5,176 nt of DNA from an uncultured Eubacteriales bacterium (lineage in GTDB: Bacteria > Bacillota > Clostridia > Oscillospirales > CAG-272), in assembly GCA_934477985.1 (NCBI GenBank), contig CAKSOR010000223.1, positions 1 through 5,176 on the forward strand, in the 5' to 3' direction. Of the stretch, positions 1 through 5,176 are shown piece by piece. Under the pieces are notes generated by a model. That model did not search any database. It saw only the letters and a program-made list of their open reading frames with translations, and was not told the origin of the DNA. Position numbers and translations under genes: made by a program. Position 1 is the first letter of the stretch. The number at the start of each line of letters is the position of its first letter.

Positions 1-217
1 CAACGCAGGTTTTGATGCAGTTGAACCAGTCGTCGGAGAGGTATTCGGTGATGAGTCCGCCGCGGGCGTGCATGAAGTATCCGCCGAGTCCGACGCGCTT
101 CATCTCTCTTATCTGCCAGCGGAGCATTTCAGGGTCGAGCTTGTCGTTCCACGACCAGAACGGATGTCCGCGGTACTCGGAGGTGGGGTTTTCGAGTGCC
201 TGAATGATTTCTTTCAT
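1..217 (-). CDS. Glycoside hydrolase, GH106/alpha-L-rhamnosidase-like, N-terminal fragment
   Basis: The first 72 codons of a gene that runs off the left edge of the window. The visible protein starts MKEIIQALENPTSEYRG and continues with PFWSWNDKLDPEML (residues 19-32), WQIREMKRVGLGGYFMHARGG (about 34-54) and TEYLSDDWF (57-65). A PFWSWN block, then a helix ending in a GxGGxFMHxRxGL strand, then a YLSxxWF block is, from memory, the typical opening of large clostridial glycosyl hydrolases annotated as GH106 or alpha-L-rhamnosidase-like, where it forms the start of the catalytic barrel. No signal peptide is visible, so this end suggests a cytoplasmic enzyme. The ATG at 217-215 is preceded by GAAAGGA with 8 nt spacing. 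It lies 19 bp after the stop of the 457-residue membrane protein and is probably co-transcribed with it. Substrate and catalytic residues cannot be judged because most of the gene is outside the window. A related barrel family not assigned to GH106 is possible. Confidence 0.85.
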   Translation of the reverse strand, partial: MKEIIQALENPTSEYRGHPFWSWNDKLDPEMLRWQIREMKRVGLGGYFMHARGGLITEYLSDDWFNCIKTCV

Positions 218-225
218 GTGATTGT

Positions 226-232
226 TCCTTTC
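226..232 (-). promoter_or_regulatory. Ribosome binding site of the glycoside hydrolase gene
   Basis: GAAAGGA on the minus strand, 8 nt before the ATG at 217. It fills most of the 19-bp gap after the upstream stop codon. It fixes the start of the hydrolase and leaves no room for a promoter or terminator between the two genes. Confidence 0.75.
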
Positions 233-236
233 GGAT

Positions 237-1610
237 TTACATATATTTGTACTCGACCTGGTCATAGAGCGAGTCGGTGCTGACCTTCTGATAGAGTACC
301 CAGATGACCGTGGCGATCAGCGGAATCCACCAGAACTCCGAGAGCGCCGAGACTATCTCGGCTCTGAAGAGCGCGAGCGCCAGGTTCAGACCGAAGCTGA
401 CTATGTAGAGGACGAGCGATATGATGAATTTGCGGTCGAGCTCCTTCTGACCGTTTCTGTAGATGTTGACGAGCCGCTTGTCGCGCATACCCTCGTCGGG
501 CGCGAGGCAGACACTTATGATATTCCGGAGCTCTCTGATTATGAAGAATATTGCCGCGAACTGCGACGCGTACCCGAGAATCACGCCGACTCTCGTTATG
601 TTGTAGAGGTCGTTTGCCTCGAAGCGGTAGAAGACGTCCTTCAGCGCGAAGTTCGCCGCGAAAACCACCGACAGTCCGTAGGAAATTGTCGAGCAGATCA
701 GATACACGAGCGACGAGATTTTCGCGAACTTCACGGTCGACGACACCTTCGACAGCATGACACAGCCGACAAACAGGAACGCCGCTCCGACAAAGCCAGG
801 GATGATGTTGAACTCGTCAATCCAGACGTTCATCGTGAAAACTATTCCGGCGGTGAAGAACGCGAACACGGTCTTTAAGCGGCGGGTCAGCATCAGCCCG
901 TGGTTTGAGGCTATCTCGGTCTCGTACTGGTCGGCGACGCGCTGCATGAAGTCGGTCTCGGCGCCGATCCGCTTTATGTACGGGATTACGTTTATGAGCC
1001 ACATCAGCCCGATGAGCCCCACCAAGAACAGCCCGATGAAGAGCAGCGCGTATTTGTAGTGCGCGATGTCAATCTGCACGCCCGACGTCACGTAGCCGTC
1101 GTACTCGTAGTCCGAGAGCGAGCAGAACTCGGGAAGCACCGTCAGTATCGCCTTCGAGACGCAGAAGATGTGGGTCAGCGCCGAGACGTTCTTGTAGTTT
1201 TTGTAGACCGCGCGTCCGCCAAAGCGTGTCGCGAAGTACTCAAAGCCATCGAATATCCGACCGATCGCCGGGTACAGGTAAATCATCTCGACTATTGTAA
1301 AGCCAAGCGTCATCACAAGCACAAAAGTGTCGTCGACCATCGGGACAAGCACCATGCAGGCGAGCTTTAACAGCATGAACCACCTGAGCTTCTCAAGCCC
1401 CTGTATCGCGTCGGATATGCCGGGACAGAGATCGCCCCATTTGCGCAGTCCGTTTATCAGAAAGACGACTCCGAAAAAGTCGGGAAGCACGTCGATTATG
1501 TTGACGCATGGGTTGAACAGGAATATCACAGCGGCGATGAGCCAGCCGATTCCCATAGTACTGGCAGGTGTTTTCCCTGCCGTTGGTTTCGCGTTCTTTG
1601 CCGCGGTCAT
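237..1610 (-). CDS. Uncharacterised polytopic membrane protein, 457 aa, with internal duplication
   Basis: I do not recognise a named family. After a short basic N-terminus (residues 1-18, rich in K, A and T) the protein is largely hydrophobic, with about 11-12 likely membrane segments near 19-36, 40-55, 76-92, 95-117, 144-160, 186-210, 247-262, 268-286, 298-319, 339-358, 394-416 and 426-441. Residues 39-47 read IDVLPDFFG, followed by GL (54-55) and CPG (62-64); the 219-residue neighbour has the same signature with no gaps. A degenerate second copy, FNIIPGFVGAAFLFVG, lies at 267-282, exactly 228 residues later, so the protein appears to be two related halves. Loops around 120-142, 212-245 and 365-393 are charged and presumably cytoplasmic. 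No catalytic or transport motif is evident. The ATG at 1610 follows a Shine-Dalgarno site that overlaps the upstream stop codon, which suggests translational coupling. The hydrolase gene follows after 19 bp. The coding call is firm; the function is unknown. Confidence 0.92.
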   Translation of the reverse strand: MTAAKNAKPTAGKTPASTMGIGWLIAAVIFLFNPCVNIIDVLPDFFGVVFLINGLRKWGDLCPGISDAIQGLEKLRWFMLLKLACMVLVPMVDDTFVLVMTLGFTIVEMIYLYPAIGRIFDGFEYFATRFGGRAVYKNYKNVSALTHIFCVSKAILTVLPEFCSLSDYEYDGYVTSGVQIDIAHYKYALLFIGLFLVGLIGLMWLINVIPYIKRIGAETDFMQRVADQYETEIASNHGLMLTRRLKTVFAFFTAGIVFTMNVWIDEFNIIPGFVGAAFLFVGCVMLSKVSSTVKFAKISSLVYLICSTISYGLSVVFAANFALKDVFYRFEANDLYNITRVGVILGYASQFAAIFFIIRELRNIISVCLAPDEGMRDKRLVNIYRNGQKELDRKFIISLVLYIVSFGLNLALALFRAEIVSALSEFWWIPLIATVIWVLYQKVSTDSLYDQVEYKYM

Positions 1611-1616
1611 TTGTTT

Positions 1617-1622
1617 TCCCTC
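1617..1622 (-). promoter_or_regulatory. Ribosome binding site overlapping the upstream stop codon
   Basis: GAGGGA on the minus strand, 6 nt before the ATG at 1610. Its first two bases are the last two of the TGA (1623-1621) of the 219-residue membrane protein. Ribosomes finishing the upstream gene would uncover this site, so the two membrane proteins are likely made together in a coupled way. Confidence 0.7.
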
Positions 1623-2280
1623 ATTTCTTCTTTTTCTTCTTCAGACAGCTCACAATCCGGTCGTGAACGTTGTCGCGGTAGGGCATGTCCTCGTCGCCCT
1701 CAAGACAGATTCGCATGTAACAGGTGAGGATCAGCGCCCACGAGAGTATCAGCCACAGACTGCCCATCACGTAGATCACAAGGTTTATGTACGACAGCAC
1801 AACGTCCGGACTTTGCGCGCCGTCTGCGATGAGGTTGGTGATTCCGAGCGCCGCTGAAAGCTCGCAGATGTAATAGAGCGCCGTCAGAACGAGCATGCGC
1901 CGGGCGCGGTTCGAGAGCTTCGGAAGCCCGACCTCGCGGGAGAGGGTGTATACCCCCGAAAATAACAGCGCGTGGAATACGCCGACAGCTATCGTGTAGA
2001 CGACGGTCAGCGGAACGTAAAGGTATGCCCTGAGCGAGTCCGTGAGCATGCCCGACGACGCGGCGAGCTGACAGCCGAGTATGGCGATTGAAAGCACGGT
2101 GAGCGGATAAAGCGTGAATCCGGCGTACTGAAAGCCCCGGTTTCCGGGACAGTGCGAGACGAGAGTTTTCAGTCCCGCGAGCATGATGAGACAGCCGATG
2201 AAGTCGGGAAGTAAATCGATTCCCCCGACCGGGAGACTCAGCATGAAGAAGTAGCCGATAAAAAGCAGACCGAAGCCCAT
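1621..2280 (-). CDS. Uncharacterised six-helix membrane protein, 219 aa, with lysine tail
   Basis: No named family recognised. The protein begins directly with a membrane segment (residues 3-19), followed by IDLLPDFIG at 21-29, GL at 36-37 and CPG at 44-46. Aligned without gaps to residues 39-64 of the 457-residue neighbour, 12 of 26 positions are identical, so the two are probably paralogues. In all there are about six likely membrane helices: 3-19, 22-37, 57-75, 86-113, 128-145 and 160-187. A charged tail from 190 (CLEGDEDMPYRD) ends in six consecutive lysines. From memory, short Bacillota membrane proteins with an N-terminal ID(L/I)LPDFIG motif are common and mostly labelled hypothetical. 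The ATG at 2280 has GAGGAA just upstream and is the best start; no earlier in-frame start is visible nearby. It is the first gene after the 359-bp gap behind secA and probably leads the three-gene transcript. No convincing sigma-A promoter was found upstream. Confidence 0.87.
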   Translation of the reverse strand: MGFGLLFIGYFFMLSLPVGGIDLLPDFIGCLIMLAGLKTLVSHCPGNRGFQYAGFTLYPLTVLSIAILGCQLAASSGMLTDSLRAYLYVPLTVVYTIAVGVFHALLFSGVYTLSREVGLPKLSNRARRMLVLTALYYICELSAALGITNLIADGAQSPDVVLSYINLVIYVMGSLWLILSWALILTCYMRICLEGDEDMPYRDNVHDRIVSCLKKKKKK

Positions 2281-2284
2281 GAGA

Positions 2285-2290
2285 TTCCTC
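2285..2290 (-). promoter_or_regulatory. Ribosome binding site of the 219-aa membrane protein
   Basis: GAGGAA on the minus strand, with 4 nt between it and the ATG at 2280. It is a good match to the anti-Shine-Dalgarno sequence and supports this start, although the spacing is on the short side. Confidence 0.7.
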
Positions 2291-2393
2291 GTAAATATAA
2301 GGCGGATAGCGTGAATTGTTGTTTTACAAAATGAGTTAAAATGGTTTAAACAGAGAATAACAGCTGCCAGTCACAAACTAACTTGTGCCAAAC

Positions 2394-2412
2394 AGTTCAG
2401 TAAAGCTGAACT
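2394..2412 (+). repeat. Perfect 7-bp hairpin, copy 1 of a 16-bp repeat
   Basis: AGTTCAG (2394-2400), five-base loop TAAAG, CTGAACT (2406-2412). Bases 2396-2411 match 2452-2467 at 14 of 16 positions. It could be an operator half-site pair for the downstream membrane-protein operon, or part of an intergenic repeat. The sequence does not decide between these. Confidence 0.55.
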
Positions 2413-2451
2413 TCAGCCATAGCGCTGTGAACTGGTACATTAAGCAAGCGA

Positions 2452-2467
2452 TTCGGTAAGGCTGAAC
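2452..2467 (+). repeat. Second copy of the 16-bp hairpin repeat
   Basis: TTCGGTAAGGCTGAAC, a direct repeat of 2396-2411 starting 56 bp further right, with two A-to-G differences. The small stem TTCGG/CTGAA keeps pairing in plus-strand RNA through one G.U wobble (2455 with 2463); on the minus strand that position would be an A.C mismatch. The loop TAAGG matches the TAAAG loop of the first copy. Confidence 0.5.
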
Positions 2468-2485
2468 CAAGCAGAGGAGCGAAAA

Positions 2486-2586
2486 CCCGACGCCCCCCCC
2501 AAAGCTCCACCATTCGCGATAGCTAACGATAGAGTATATAATATGGTGTGTTTGAAAAGGTTTGGGGGAGAGTGGGGGGTGTCGGG
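2486..2586 (+). repeat. Imperfect inverted repeat with C-run and G-run arms around an AT-rich island
   Basis: CCCGACGCCCCCC (2486-2498) is complementary to GGGGGGTGTCGGG (2574-2586). Thirteen pairs form in plus-strand RNA, one of them a G.U wobble (2492 with 2580). Nested inside are CCAAA (2499-2503) with TTTGG (2561-2565) and CACCAT (2508-2513) with ATGGTG (2543-2548). The apex holds the direct repeat CGATAG (2517-2522 and 2527-2532) and a TATAAT (2537-2542). The layout resembles a dispersed intergenic palindromic element, which is an inference because only one copy is visible here. Confidence 0.45.
2537..2542 (+). promoter_or_regulatory. Possible plus-strand -10 element (TATAAT)
   Basis: A perfect TATAAT reading away from the membrane-protein genes and towards the 3' end of secA. 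At 17 bp spacing the -35 position (2514-2519) reads TCGCGA, a poor match to TTGACA. A transcript starting near 2549 would contain the G-runs and the 2586-2626 stem-loop and be antisense to the secA 3' end. The site may simply be an AT-rich hairpin apex. Confidence 0.2.
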
Positions 2587-2593
2587 GGGCGGG
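2564..2593 (+). other. Putative G-quadruplex motif (C-rich on the secA transcript strand)
   Basis: Four G-runs of 5, 6, 6 and 3 bases separated by spacers of 5, 4 and 1 bases fit the usual G3+N1-7 quadruplex pattern on the plus strand. Read as secA-strand RNA, 2593-2561 has 23 C and only 2 G in 33 bases. Such a C-rich, G-poor stretch just downstream of a gene is what Rho-loading sites look like. Confidence 0.5.
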
Positions 2594-2626
2594 AGACCCC
2601 TTTCCTTAAAAGGGGTCTTCTGCCCC
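2586..2626. terminator. Strong stem-loop after secA, possible terminator without a U-tract
   Basis: The core is a perfect 10-bp stem: AGACCCCTTT (2594-2603), loop CCTTA, AAAGGGGTCT (2609-2618). In plus-strand RNA it extends without interruption to 18 pairs (2586-2603 with 2609-2626), two of them G.U wobbles. It lies about 13-20 nt after the secA stop, where an intrinsic terminator belongs. Neither strand has the T-run that should follow the stem: the secA strand continues CCCGCCCCCC. It may act as a terminator with Rho, as a 3'-end stabiliser, or be part of the neighbouring repeat element. Confidence 0.4.
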
Positions 2627-2639
2627 ATGACAACGTTCC

Positions 2640-5176
<2,537 letters not shown>

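Larger units (their letters stand above)
2281..2639. other. 359-bp intergenic region with several inverted repeats and no credible gene
   Basis: The gap between secA and the 219-residue membrane protein gene. The left part (2281-2360) is AT-rich and should hold the promoter of the membrane-protein operon, but I found no good -35/-10 pair on the minus strand. The best pair is TTGTAA (2329-2324) with TATCCG (2308-2303) at 15 bp, which is poor. A small inverted repeat, CACAA/TTGTG, lies at 2372-2387. The middle (2394-2467) has two related hairpins. The right part (2486-2626) has long C and G runs around an AT-rich island, plus a strong stem-loop close to the secA stop. Reading frames crossing the region give low-complexity P/G/R-rich products and have no ribosome binding site, so I treat it as non-coding. 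Confidence 0.7.

Noticed and set aside
504..531. CLxxDExM match between the two membrane proteins (CLAPDEGM at 368-375 of the large one, CLEGDEDM at 192-199 of the small one)
   Set aside because: The motif is not in equivalent positions: it ends the last helix in the small protein but precedes two further helices in the large one. It may be coincidence, so it is not used as evidence of homology.
222..878. 218-codon plus-strand reading frame opposite the 457-aa membrane protein
   Set aside because: It is highly charged (D, E, R, V), as expected from the antisense frame of a GC-rich gene. The minus-strand frame gives a coherent membrane protein with good starts and tight operon spacing.
1621..1644. 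Programmed -1 frameshift at the A-rich lysine codons near the end of the 219-aa protein
   Set aside because: In the zero frame the candidate heptamer is G AAA AAG, not the A AAA AAG needed for tandem slippage. A shifted product would add only a few residues, ending at the TGA that overlaps the next ATG.
2281..2360. Sigma-A promoter for the membrane-protein operon
   Set aside because: Candidates (TTGTAA with TATCCG at 15 bp, TATTCT at 2359-2354, TATATT at 2299-2294) lack a matching partner or proper spacing, so none is reported as a feature.

Overview
The window looks like chromosomal DNA from a fairly GC-rich member of the Bacillota, most likely class Clostridia and possibly an Oscillospirales/Ruminococcaceae-like gut bacterium. 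This rests on the style of its SecA (a charged insert in the second nucleotide-binding domain, a C-terminal zinc-binding tail, and the wording of the helical scaffold region), on purine-rich Shine-Dalgarno sites, and on a clostridial-type glycoside hydrolase N-terminus. The placement is an inference from remembered family features, not from a search.

Every gene is on the minus strand, so transcription runs from the right end to the left. From right to left: (1) secA at 5176-2640, the preprotein translocase ATPase, with its 3' end complete and about 80 N-terminal residues lost beyond the window edge; (2) a 359-bp gap at 2281-2639 with no credible gene, holding two near-identical small hairpins, an AT-rich island, a G/C-run block and a strong stem-loop; (3) an uncharacterised 219-residue polytopic membrane protein at 2280-1621; (4) an uncharacterised 457-residue polytopic membrane protein at 1610-237; (5) the first 72 codons of a GH106/alpha-L-rhamnosidase-like glycoside hydrolase at 217-1.

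Genes 3 to 5 are separated by only 10 and 19 bp, each has a good Shine-Dalgarno site, and no terminator fits between them, so they are probably one transcript. The two membrane proteins share an ungapped N-terminal signature: IDxLPDFxG, then a GL pair, then CPG at the same spacing. They are therefore probably divergent paralogues. The larger protein carries a second, weaker copy of the signature 228 residues further on, so it looks like a duplicated version of the small protein. Their function is unknown. Linkage to a glycoside hydrolase hints at a carbohydrate-related role but does not prove it.

secA is a housekeeping gene and probably a separate unit. The gap after it has an unusual amount of potential secondary structure. 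Several imperfect inverted repeats there have their imperfections as G.U wobbles when read as plus-strand RNA, which makes it the best candidate for an undescribed element such as an intergenic repeat or structured RNA.
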